From the NCBI GenBank assembly GCA_029558715.1, contig JAKQEA010000190.1:28488-92487 (forward strand): a stretch of DNA of 64,000 nt. Reading direction: 5' to 3'. Source of the stretch: Bacteroidota bacterium (GTDB lineage Bacteria > Bacteroidota > Bacteroidia > Chitinophagales > Chitinophagaceae). Both the position numbers and the translations under genes were made by a program. The notes beneath the pieces were generated by a model. It was not told where the DNA came from, made no database searches, and was given only the letters and a program-made list of their open reading frames with translations. Within the stretch, counting starts at the first letter, position 1, and each line of letters begins with the position of its first letter. This document shows positions 35,078-43,112 of this stretch, in pieces.

Positions 35078-36187
35078 TTGGCAGGCATTTATATTCATAT
35101 TCCTTTTTGCAAACAGGCTTGTCATTATTGCAATTTTCATTTTGCCACTTCATTGCGGTACAAAAACGAATTGGTGACCGCTTTATTGAAAGAACTGGGA
35201 CTTCAAAAGAATTTTTTGCAGGCATCCCCGGTTGAAAGCATCTATTTTGGCGGAGGCACCCCAAGTTTATGTACAGTTGAAGAAGTTCAACATATTATTG
35301 AAACAGTCAGGTCGTTATATAATGTGACAAAAGAAGCTGAACTAACTCTTGAAGCCAATCCCGATGATATTACAGAAGAAAAACTAATTGGCTGGAAAAG
35401 TGCAGGCATCAATCGCCTGAGCATTGGTATTCAAAGTTTCTTTGAAGAAGACCTGAAATGGATGAACCGGGCACACAATGCCCGGCAAGCCCATGATAAT
35501 TTACTTCTGGCCACAAAGCATTTTGATAATATCACTATCGACCTGATCTATGGAACTCCGGCATTGACAAATGAAAAATGGAAACAAAATGTTGAAACGG
35601 CTATTTTGATGGGCATACCACACTTGTCCTGTTATGCTTTAACAGTAGAACCTAAAACCCCGCTGGACAAACTGATTCGTCAGCAAAAAACAGCTGGTAT
35701 AAATCCAGACACACAGGCTGAACAGTTTTTATTATTAATGCAATGGTTGTCTGATGCTGGTTATGAGCACTATGAAATTTCCAATTTTGCCCGACCCGGC
35801 CAGAGAAGCCGTCATAATTCATCATACTGGCGCGGAGAAAAATATTTAGGCATCGGGCCTTCTGCCCATTCATTTTCTGCCAATGAAAGACAATGGAATA
35901 TAGCTAATAATGTTGCATACATTGAGTCTATATCAAAGGGAATCATACCATGTGAGAAAGAACAGCTTACCAGCACACAGCAACTCAACGAATATATTAT
36001 GATCTCTTTGAGAACCTCTGAGGGACTAAGCCTTAAGAAAATAAGTAGTGATGCTGCAATCAAACTCAAGACTGCCGCTCAAAAATATATTGATGCAGGG
36101 TTGATGCTTTTTGAAAATGATTATTTTGTGCTAACAAATGAAGGAAAATTACTGGCTGATGGCATTGCAGCCTCTTTGTTCTTTTAG
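35078..36187 (+). CDS. hemW: HemW radical SAM heme chaperone
   Basis: This 369-residue radical SAM protein has the cluster motif C11-x3-C15-x2-C18 (CKQACHYC) followed by NFHF, then YFGGGTPSL and EANPDDIT. It belongs to the HemW group related to coproporphyrinogen III oxidase HemN; HemW binds and delivers heme and is not a dehydrogenase. The HNSSYWRGEKYLGIGPSAHSF motif and the C-terminal HemN-like domain (EYIMISLRTSEGLSL) are present. It is divergent from the hemD operon, and its stop overlaps that of a convergent small membrane protein gene (TTAG). Confidence 0.94.
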   Translation: MAGIYIHIPFCKQACHYCNFHFATSLRYKNELVTALLKELGLQKNFLQASPVESIYFGGGTPSLCTVEEVQHIIETVRSLYNVTKEAELTLEANPDDITEEKLIGWKSAGINRLSIGIQSFFEEDLKWMNRAHNARQAHDNLLLATKHFDNITIDLIYGTPALTNEKWKQNVETAILMGIPHLSCYALTVEPKTPLDKLIRQQKTAGINPDTQAEQFLLLMQWLSDAGYEHYEISNFARPGQRSRHNSSYWRGEKYLGIGPSAHSFSANERQWNIANNVAYIESISKGIIPCEKEQLTSTQQLNEYIMISLRTSEGLSLKKISSDAAIKLKTAAQKYIDAGLMLFENDYFVLTNEGKLLADGIAASLFF

Positions 36188-36390
36188 CCCTTCCTGATCC
36201 AGGCTACAATAATATTCAATACACAACCTAATGCCACCAATGATGTCAGGACGAAATTGAACCATTTCATCGGGTAAGGTTTAGCGCTGCCTTCTTTTTT
36301 ACCCTCCTGCCATTTGTTAAACTCGAGAACATTAAGTACTATAAGAACAACAGCTGCGATCAGGAAAAGGACCTGGAAAAAATTAACCAT
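36184..36390 (-). CDS. 68-residue two-helix membrane protein
   Basis: This small protein has two hydrophobic segments (about 4-22 and 45-63) separated by a charged loop FNKWQEGKKEGSAKPYPM, with a basic C-terminus WIRKG. It should be an inner membrane hairpin. I do not recognise a family. It is convergent with hemW, and the two share a TTAG that supplies both stop codons. A further small frame lies upstream on the same strand. Its size, charge pattern and good start support it as a real gene. Confidence 0.65.
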   Translation of the reverse strand: MVNFFQVLFLIAAVVLIVLNVLEFNKWQEGKKEGSAKPYPMKWFNFVLTSLVALGCVLNIIVAWIRKG

Positions 36391-36436
36391 GCTCTGAATT
36401 TAGAAGACATGAAGTTAATTTTTTTGTGGCAATAAT

Positions 36437-36547
36437 TTATGGTTTTGAATGGCGTTGTTTCCAATACTGCCATACCTGGCCAATCACCAGAGTGATAATC
36501 ATAATAAGAATGGCAGCAGGTACAAATCCATGATAAGAAAGAGGCAT
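36437..36547 (-). CDS. Candidate 36-residue single-helix protein
   Basis: A short frame (MPLSYHGFVPAAILIMIITL... ending KQRHSKP) encodes one transmembrane helix with a basic tail. It fills most of the gap between gpsA and the 68-residue membrane protein and has an ATG start. No homology can be claimed. Small membrane frames of this kind can be real but can also arise by chance. Confidence 0.35.
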   Translation of the reverse strand: MPLSYHGFVPAAILIMIITLVIGQVWQYWKQRHSKP

Positions 36548-36564
36548 AGGGCTACATTTACTGG

Positions 36565-37602
36565 TCAGACCAGTACCTGTTCTATGCGTTTAAAACCTTC
36601 TGAAGCTTTAACATCTTCCCATAAAATTTTGTAGATAGTTCCGGCTATGGGAATTCCCGCATCCAGTGATTTATTAATCGTATAAATACACTTCGCCGCA
36701 TTATATCCTTCTGCTACCATATTCATTTCCAGTTCAGCGGCCTTTACAGAGTATCCACGACCGATCATATTTCCAAAACGGCGGTTGCGACTGTGTAATG
36801 AGTAACAGGTAACCAGCAAATCGCCCAAATAAACTGAAGCAGCGTAGTTAGGGGTCTTTCTATGAGTAACGGGATCCTCTCCATCGTGTTCTCCAACTGT
36901 TATGTGTTCTGCCCCAAATTTTTTAAGAAATCCTGCCATTTCATCGGCTGCATTGGCAATATAAACACTTAAGAAATTATCCCCGTAATCAAGTCCGTGA
37001 GCAATACCGGCACCTAACGCATAAATATTTTTTAGTACTGCTGCATACTGCACCCCCATTATATCATGATTAACGACCGTACTTATAAAATCCGTAGTGA
37101 AATGTGAAGCAATTACCGAAGCCATTCTGATATCAATTCCTGAAAAAGTAAGGTATGATAACTTTTCTTCTGCCACCTCCTCAGCATGACAGGGTCCCAG
37201 TACGGCAAAATAATTCTCCAACGGTATTCCAAATTCTTTTTTTAAATACTCATTCAGCAAAATATTTTTTTCAGGCAATAATCCCTTTATCGCTGAAACA
37301 ATTTTTTTATTCTCCCAATCTGCTGGCTGAAGTCCTGCAAGACTACTTTCTGCATAGGCTGATGGGATGGCAATAACCAATACATCAGATTGTGCAACCA
37401 CCTGGTTTACGTCTGTGGACATATTAAGTAATGAAACATTAAACTTTGCGGAACTCAAATAGTGTGGATTATGACTTCTCTTCCTTATGTATTCAATAGT
37501 ATCAGCATTTCTCACCCACCAGTTGATAGCATGTTTGCTGTCTGTCAGAATTTTTGCCAGGGCCGTAGCCCAGCTGCCGCTGCCTATAACGCCAAAAGTC
37601 AT
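36565..37602 (-). CDS. gpsA: Glycerol-3-phosphate dehydrogenase [NAD(P)+]
   Basis: This 345-residue enzyme reduces dihydroxyacetone phosphate to sn-glycerol 3-phosphate for phospholipid synthesis. The nucleotide-binding start (MTFGVIGSGSWATALAKIL), the middle LKNIYALGAGIAHGLDYGDN and the late GDLLVTCYSLHSRNRRFG and EGYNAAKCIYTI match the family. The cytoplasmic enzyme is about 340 residues in most bacteria. It is a single gene on the minus strand, separated from the upstream HlyD/TolC pair by a clear terminator. Small membrane frames follow downstream. Confidence 0.96.
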   Translation of the reverse strand: MTFGVIGSGSWATALAKILTDSKHAINWWVRNADTIEYIRKRSHNPHYLSSAKFNVSLLNMSTDVNQVVAQSDVLVIAIPSAYAESSLAGLQPADWENKKIVSAIKGLLPEKNILLNEYLKKEFGIPLENYFAVLGPCHAEEVAEEKLSYLTFSGIDIRMASVIASHFTTDFISTVVNHDIMGVQYAAVLKNIYALGAGIAHGLDYGDNFLSVYIANAADEMAGFLKKFGAEHITVGEHDGEDPVTHRKTPNYAASVYLGDLLVTCYSLHSRNRRFGNMIGRGYSVKAAELEMNMVAEGYNAAKCIYTINKSLDAGIPIAGTIYKILWEDVKASEGFKRIEQVLV

Positions 37603-37663
37603 GCAAAGTGAATTTCCTGATTAAAAAATATAAAGAATAAAGGTAACAAAGGAATAAAATACC

Positions 37664-37698
37664 CAATAAAAAAGAAAACCCGATAATACCGGGTTTTC
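37664..37698 (-). terminator. Intrinsic terminator after the TolC-HlyD pair
   Basis: A perfect 9-bp stem (GAAAACCCG at 37674-37682, complement at 37690-37698) with a 7-base loop is followed on the minus strand by a T-rich run (TTTTTTATT). It lies between the HlyD gene stop and gpsA. Confidence 0.85.
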
Positions 37699-37719
37699 TC
37701 ACGAAGCAAATCTTATATT

Positions 37720-39066
37720 CTATTTTTCAAATAATTCATCTTTTGTCACCACTTTTACTTTCATTCCATCCTTCAGGTTTTTGCTTACGGCAGCATATGG
37801 AGCGATGATCACCTCATCTCCTTCCTTCAAACCACTAAGAATTTCTATATAATTGATATCCTGTATACCTGATTTTACTACTACTTTTTTAACGGTTCCG
37901 TCGGTCTGTAATACAAAAGCCACTTCTTCCAGTTCATCTCCCTCAACGATAACAGAAATATCATTACCATCTTCTCCTTTACTATCCTCTTTTTCTTTTT
38001 TCTTATCGGCCATACTCAGGTCACTTCCCTTTACCCTTGCATTGACTGCCGCAATAGGTACTGCCAGCACATTATCCACCCGCCTGGTCTTGATATCAGC
38101 GCTGGCATTCATACCAGGGCGGAAAGGGAAGGTTTTATTAACGAGATCTTTATAGGATTCCTTATCCAGCCGAATCCTTACCTCATAATTGGTAACATCG
38201 TTGGTAGAAGTTAATGACGTAGTTTTAGTACTGCTGGCTATTTTGGTAACCACTCCTTTGAACTTACGGTTATTGTACGCATCCACTTCAACATCCGCCG
38301 AATCGCCAATATTAATTTTCACTATATCATTTTCACCAACATCTACTCTTACTTCCAATACTGCCATATCGGCCACTGTCATCATTTCCGTACCTACATT
38401 AAAACTGTTACCCGCCACTCTTTCTCCTTTCTTGATCTTTAATGAGGATATTACTCCATCCATTGGCGCTACCAGGGTAGTGCGGCTTAAATCTTTATTT
38501 GCTTTACTTAATCCCACCTGTGTACTTTGAACATTCGCTTTAAGTCCTTTTATATTTTGCTGAGCTGCGGTATAATTGGCCTGGGCAGATTTCAACGTAG
38601 TTTCGAATTGCTCCAATTCTGCTTTTGAAATCACCTTATCATCGAATAGCTTTTTATTTCTGTTATAGGACTGTTGCGCCAGTTCAAGATTAGCTTTTAA
38701 TGCTTCAAGGGTAGCCTGGCTATTATCTACGGTTGCCGAAGATTGATTTACCCTTGATGCAGCTTCATCCCTCTGCAACGCATATATATCGGCATAGATA
38801 CGGGCCAGCACCTGGCCTCTTTTTACACTATCGCCTTCTTCTACGTTTAATTCAGTGATCTCACCAGATATATCCGGACTGATCTTTACTTCTACTTCGG
38901 GGTATATTTTTCCACTGGCATTTACAGTTTCAATAATTGTTCTTTTTGATGCCTTTTCAATGGCTACCTTCTCTATTTTATCATTACCGCCAAATATCTT
39001 CGATAACAAAAACAATGCCCCCAGCACTCCCAAAACAATCAATGTCCATTTCAGTTTCTTGTTCAT
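37720..39066 (-). CDS. HlyD/MacA-type periplasmic adaptor protein
   Basis: This 448-residue membrane fusion protein has an N-terminal hydrophobic anchor (about 8-24), a lipoyl half-motif (NASGKIYPEVEVKISPDISGEI), a long coiled-coil hairpin (about 100-190, rich in Ala/Gln/Lys) and a second lipoyl half (TTLVAPMDGVISSLKIKKGERV). A beta-barrel domain and a Lys/Glu/Asp-rich insertion (about 350-375) follow. It would bridge an inner membrane transporter to TolC in an efflux or secretion pump. It lies 12 bases after a TolC-family gene, but no ABC or RND transporter gene is adjacent, and a terminator follows. Confidence 0.9.
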   Translation of the reverse strand: MNKKLKWTLIVLGVLGALFLLSKIFGGNDKIEKVAIEKASKRTIIETVNASGKIYPEVEVKISPDISGEITELNVEEGDSVKRGQVLARIYADIYALQRDEAASRVNQSSATVDNSQATLEALKANLELAQQSYNRNKKLFDDKVISKAELEQFETTLKSAQANYTAAQQNIKGLKANVQSTQVGLSKANKDLSRTTLVAPMDGVISSLKIKKGERVAGNSFNVGTEMMTVADMAVLEVRVDVGENDIVKINIGDSADVEVDAYNNRKFKGVVTKIASSTKTTSLTSTNDVTNYEVRIRLDKESYKDLVNKTFPFRPGMNASADIKTRRVDNVLAVPIAAVNARVKGSDLSMADKKKEKEDSKGEDGNDISVIVEGDELEEVAFVLQTDGTVKKVVVKSGIQDINYIEILSGLKEGDEVIIAPYAAVSKNLKDGMKVKVVTKDELFEK

Positions 39067-39078
39067 ACAATAGTAGGT

Positions 39079-40503
39079 TTATAGTTTTATTCCCTGCCCC
39101 TTATAGAATTCCAGCAATTTCATTTTGAATACGTAATCATACTGTGAATACAAAGCCTGTATTTTAGCCCGCTGCAGGTTATTCAGGCTGTTAATCAGAT
39201 CATAGGTTGATAAAAGGCTTAATTCATAGCGTTTACTGGCAAAATCATAGGCCTTTTCCGCTGTTTGCACACTTTTTTTATCTGCATTGAATTTCTGCAG
39301 CGCAGCGGTAGCATCGGTATATGCTTTGTAGATATCCTGCTTCAATTGCATATCTCCCTGTTCTTTTTGCAATTCCAGTTGTTGCACTGTTAGTTTGGAG
39401 CGATCCCAGGCTGTACGGGTTGCCCTTCCATTGAATATGGGTATATTCACCCCGATACCGAAACTCTGTCCGAAGTTATTTCGCAACTGGGAACCCAGTT
39501 GAATCGGTTTCCCTTCAATCAATATAACATCCGGAGCAAGAACCGGTTGATTTATTCCATTCACATCTACTACTGCCCCTGTAGGAACTAATGGCCCGAA
39601 TTGCCTGCTGTAAGATTTAATATTCACATAACTGGTGCTCAGGTTGCCGAAAGCAGAAAATGTCGGGTACATTCCTGCTTTTGCGGCTGACATGCTTTTT
39701 TGCGCCGATTGTATCCGGAGGTTATTAATTTTTTGCTGGGGCAATGTGCTGATGGCAGTAGCGTACACAACATCAGGTTGTAAATCGGCCAATGCTTCGA
39801 CCGGAATAAGTGCAACCGGGGGTGTAACAATATCAAAAGAGGCACCTGCATCCAGGTTCAGTAAGGCTTTCATTTGCAATAAAAATTGCTGTACAGACGC
39901 TTCTGCCGTTATCAGGCTTGAGCTATCTCTTGCCAGTTGTGCTTCCAGTTCTGCAGCATTCAATTCAGGTAATGCACCGGCATCCACTCTCTTCCGGGTG
40001 TTTTCCAATTGCGCCTTTGTTTGTTCCACCTGTACTTTTGCCAGATTTGCCTGTTCTCCTGATAAAAGAATTTGTAAATAAGCCACAGCTACATTAAGGG
40101 CAATATCATTCTGAATTTTTTTGGTTTGCTCTTTATCGGCTTCCCAGGATAACCTGCTGGCTTCGATAGTATTTTTCTGTGAAAACCAATTAAAAAGACT
40201 GACACTTGATTGCACCTGCATCCCCAGGTTTAGAAAGTTATTATCCTCCAAAACACCAGTAGTTGGATTTTCAGAACGACCTAAGCGGTAACCTGTACTG
40301 CTTCCAAAATTCAGTGATGGCAATTGGCCGGCTTTGTTTTGCTTATATGTTAATTCGGAAAATCTTGACTGCAGATCAGTTTGCCTTACCGAAATATTAT
40401 TCTTTAATGCATGATCAACACATCTTCTGATGTCCCATTTATCCTGGCCGAATGAAGAACTAAAGATCAACAATGCAAAAGCCAGCTTAATGCTCCGTGT
40501 CAT
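39079..40503 (-). CDS. TolC-family outer membrane efflux protein
   Basis: The start at 40503 (MTRSIKLAFALLIFSSSFGQ) gives a signal peptide and 474 residues; an in-frame ATG at 40512 overlaps a -7-like TATTTTTG (40517-40510 on the minus strand) and is less likely. Two structurally repeated TolC halves are visible, with the family start WDIRRCVDHALKNNISVRQ and long helical stretches with Leu/Ala/Gln heptads. It forms an outer membrane exit duct. The HlyD-type adaptor gene follows after 12 bases. The transported substrate is unknown. Confidence 0.92.
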   Translation of the reverse strand: MTRSIKLAFALLIFSSSFGQDKWDIRRCVDHALKNNISVRQTDLQSRFSELTYKQNKAGQLPSLNFGSSTGYRLGRSENPTTGVLEDNNFLNLGMQVQSSVSLFNWFSQKNTIEASRLSWEADKEQTKKIQNDIALNVAVAYLQILLSGEQANLAKVQVEQTKAQLENTRKRVDAGALPELNAAELEAQLARDSSSLITAEASVQQFLLQMKALLNLDAGASFDIVTPPVALIPVEALADLQPDVVYATAISTLPQQKINNLRIQSAQKSMSAAKAGMYPTFSAFGNLSTSYVNIKSYSRQFGPLVPTGAVVDVNGINQPVLAPDVILIEGKPIQLGSQLRNNFGQSFGIGVNIPIFNGRATRTAWDRSKLTVQQLELQKEQGDMQLKQDIYKAYTDATAALQKFNADKKSVQTAEKAYDFASKRYELSLLSTYDLINSLNNLQRAKIQALYSQYDYVFKMKLLEFYKGQGIKL

Positions 40504-40560
40504 AGATTGCAAAAATATAAGAATTGCTCCTGTACGGGTATGATTTTTTACAAGCGGAGG

Positions 40561-41721
40561 TTAAATTCTGGACAGCGCCTGCTCAAGGTCTCCAATAAGA
40601 TATTGAGCCTCTTCCAATCCCACATACATACGTATATACTGATGCGTTTTATTGGCCGGATCGAAGTCTCCGGGCCTGATACCTGCACATTTGGGTATCA
40701 CCAGGCTTTCATGCCCGCCCCAGCTGACTGCCATCATAATATGTTGTAATGATTCACAAAACTGCACAATGGATTCTCTTTTACCGGCTTTCAACGTAAA
40801 AGTAAAGAGGCCGCAGGCAGCTTTCATCTGCTGACGGGCCAGCTCATATTGAGGAAATGTTTCAGCAAAAGGGAAAAGAACAGTATCTACTTTCGGATGT
40901 TGCTGCATAAATTTTACCACTTTTTCTGTCGATCTCGTTATTCTTTCTATTCTTGCCGGCAGGGTTCTCAACCCCCTTATTAACAACCATGCATTGAATG
41001 GCTGGACCCCGCTGCCAATATTCAGGTATTCGCTGTCAAATATTTTCTTCATCATGGCATGTGTACCGCAAAGTACACCACCTAATGTATCACTATGTCC
41101 TCCGATATATTTGGTAGCTGTCTGCATGGTAATATCAATTCCCATTTCAAGAGGCTTTTGATACAACGGAGTACAATAACTGTTATCAATCAATGTAGTA
41201 ATACCCTTTGACTTTGCTAAAGCAGCTACTTCTCTAATAGGCTGAATGGCAAAGTCCCAGCTGTTAGGAGATTCCAGGTAATAAAAAGTAGTATTGTGCT
41301 GTGTAGCTTTTTCCCAATTTGCAATAGTTGTTCCGTTGATATAAGTGCATGTAACACCAAATCTTGGCAAAATCACATCAAACATTCGCTGCACCCAGGT
41401 GTAAGGGGCTGTTACGGAAACAATATGATCTCCTGACTTTACATTGGCAAAGATACCTGCAAAGATGGCTGCGGCACCATTATTAAAAACCAGGCAGTCT
41501 TCGGCTCCATCCAATGCAGCCAGTTTCTTCCTGAGAATATCTACGGTAGGGTTTAATCCGCGGCTGTATATATAGCCTCCCATCTCGTCCTCAAATGCTT
41601 TACTCAAATCAGCAACTTTTTTAAAAGTAAAATTGCTGGTTTGCATGATCGGGGGTGCCACTGCATTGTAATACTGTTCCCGGTCTTCCCCCAGTTCATT
41701 TATGATTTGAGAAATATCCAT
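40561..41721 (-). CDS. Cys/Met metabolism PLP-dependent enzyme
   Basis: This 386-residue enzyme of the cystathionine gamma-synthase/beta-lyase family has the PLP lysine region TATKYIGGHSDTLGG, the early GYIYSRGLNPTVDILRKKLAALDG and the SWDFAIQPIREV region. The late GGHESLVIPKCAG is typical of this group. The reaction could be cystathionine gamma-synthesis, beta-lysis or methionine gamma-lysis; the sequence alone does not decide. It lies directly after an amino acid permease gene (stop TAA next to its ATG), so uptake and breakdown or synthesis of sulfur amino acids may be linked. Confidence 0.88.
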   Translation of the reverse strand: MDISQIINELGEDREQYYNAVAPPIMQTSNFTFKKVADLSKAFEDEMGGYIYSRGLNPTVDILRKKLAALDGAEDCLVFNNGAAAIFAGIFANVKSGDHIVSVTAPYTWVQRMFDVILPRFGVTCTYINGTTIANWEKATQHNTTFYYLESPNSWDFAIQPIREVAALAKSKGITTLIDNSYCTPLYQKPLEMGIDITMQTATKYIGGHSDTLGGVLCGTHAMMKKIFDSEYLNIGSGVQPFNAWLLIRGLRTLPARIERITRSTEKVVKFMQQHPKVDTVLFPFAETFPQYELARQQMKAACGLFTFTLKAGKRESIVQFCESLQHIMMAVSWGGHESLVIPKCAGIRPGDFDPANKTHQYIRMYVGLEEAQYLIGDLEQALSRI

Positions 41722-43056
41722 TTATTGGGTTTTGTCCTTTTGCAATCGCTTTACAATAAAATATAATAATATAAATGCAGCCAATACACTTATACCTGTT
41801 AATGCCAGTTTAGGTTCTTTTACGGCGATCATCGTTCCAACAAAAATATAGGCAAGTATAAACAGTACCGGAAGCAGCGGATATAATTTCATAGCATAGA
41901 TACCTGTCCCATCGAGATGCCGGGTTTTTCTTCTCAAAATGAAAATAGTAGCTGCCGAGGTAGCCATACCAATAGAATCTAAAAAAATAGTAAAACTTAA
42001 AATTTTTTCGAATTTATCCGCAAAGAATAATACGACAATACATATTGCCGCAAACACCGTCAGGCTGACCGTAAGCACATCTCTTTTTTCATCCTTCTTT
42101 TGAAATACTTTTGGCAAAATACCATCAGTACTCATTGCATACATTACTCTTGGATTGCTAAGCAGCAATACATTTACATAAGCCAGCACAGCGAGGAACA
42201 ATAAAATAGAGGATCCATACTTACCCGCTTCACCAAATAATTTCTCAGCTACCACCGAAGCTATGCCACTTGTTTCCTTCAAATTATTGAAACCAATCAC
42301 TTTTACATAAGAGTAACTTACCAGCAAGTACAGGCAAATAATCACTACAATCCCGATAAAAATACCCTTTGGAATGTTCTTTTGGGGATTTTCGACTTCC
42401 TCTCCAAAATTGATGGTTTGCTGATACCCCCCATATGTAAATGAAGTAGCTTTTAAAGCCACTCCAAATGAAAGCAATAAAGCTGCTGCTGATGTTTTTG
42501 ATTCATCAATAATTACCGGGTCTATACTATGAATAGCCGGAAAGAATAATGCAGCTATAATAACAAGAAGCATCCCAATCTTAATAACCATCAGCACATT
42601 CTGTGTTTGCGAACTCATCCTTAGTCCCATCAGGTTGACGCCATAAAAAAGAATAATTGCTGCCATTGCCACAAATGGCTTCCATTTATCAATACTGCCA
42701 GCATCTACCAAAAGAGGAGTAATGTATTCACTGCCGATCAATGCCACCCCTGACAAAGAAGCGGCATTGGAAATAAGTATAATTGCATTAATACCAAATG
42801 CCAGGGAAGGATGATAAGCATAAGAAAAAATTTTATAATACCCCCCTGTAACAGGGTAACGGCTGCCAATCTCGGCATATGTTAAAGCGCCGCAAATAGC
42901 CACCAACCCGGCTACAATCCAGGCAGCAAAAAAAATGGTAGGTGTTACGGCAGCTTCAGCTGCGTCCTTTGATGTACGGAAAATACCGGTACCGATAACA
43001 AGGCCAATCACTATCATGGTCAGTGAAAACAAACCTAATTTGTTCTTAGCAGTCAT
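41722..43056 (-). CDS. APC-family amino acid permease
   Basis: The start at 43056 (MTAKNKLGLFSLTMIVIG) gives 444 residues; ATG 43071 would add five residues. About twelve transmembrane helices are visible, with the family signature IGLVIGTGIFRTSKDAA in helix 1, GALTYAEIGSRYPVTGGYY in helix 3 and YGGYQQTINFGEEVENPQKNIP. It belongs to the amino acid-polyamine-organocation superfamily, near the LAT-type exchangers. The substrate is not known, but the gene is cotranscribed with the Cys/Met PLP enzyme. It is divergent from a TonB receptor gene. Confidence 0.9.
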   Translation of the reverse strand: MTAKNKLGLFSLTMIVIGLVIGTGIFRTSKDAAEAAVTPTIFFAAWIVAGLVAICGALTYAEIGSRYPVTGGYYKIFSYAYHPSLAFGINAIILISNAASLSGVALIGSEYITPLLVDAGSIDKWKPFVAMAAIILFYGVNLMGLRMSSQTQNVLMVIKIGMLLVIIAALFFPAIHSIDPVIIDESKTSAAALLLSFGVALKATSFTYGGYQQTINFGEEVENPQKNIPKGIFIGIVVIICLYLLVSYSYVKVIGFNNLKETSGIASVVAEKLFGEAGKYGSSILLFLAVLAYVNVLLLSNPRVMYAMSTDGILPKVFQKKDEKRDVLTVSLTVFAAICIVVLFFADKFEKILSFTIFLDSIGMATSAATIFILRRKTRHLDGTGIYAMKLYPLLPVLFILAYIFVGTMIAVKEPKLALTGISVLAAFILLYFIVKRLQKDKTQ

Positions 43057-43112
43057 GGCTTGAAGATACAAAGAAAACAGTCTAACTTTACGATAGCTAT
43101 TTTCCTGTTTCT

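Noticed and set aside
37853..38530. Plus-strand frames opposite the HlyD gene
   Set aside because: They are rich in Ser/Thr/Leu as expected for the antisense of Lys/Asp/Val-rich coding sequence, and show no domain or start signal.
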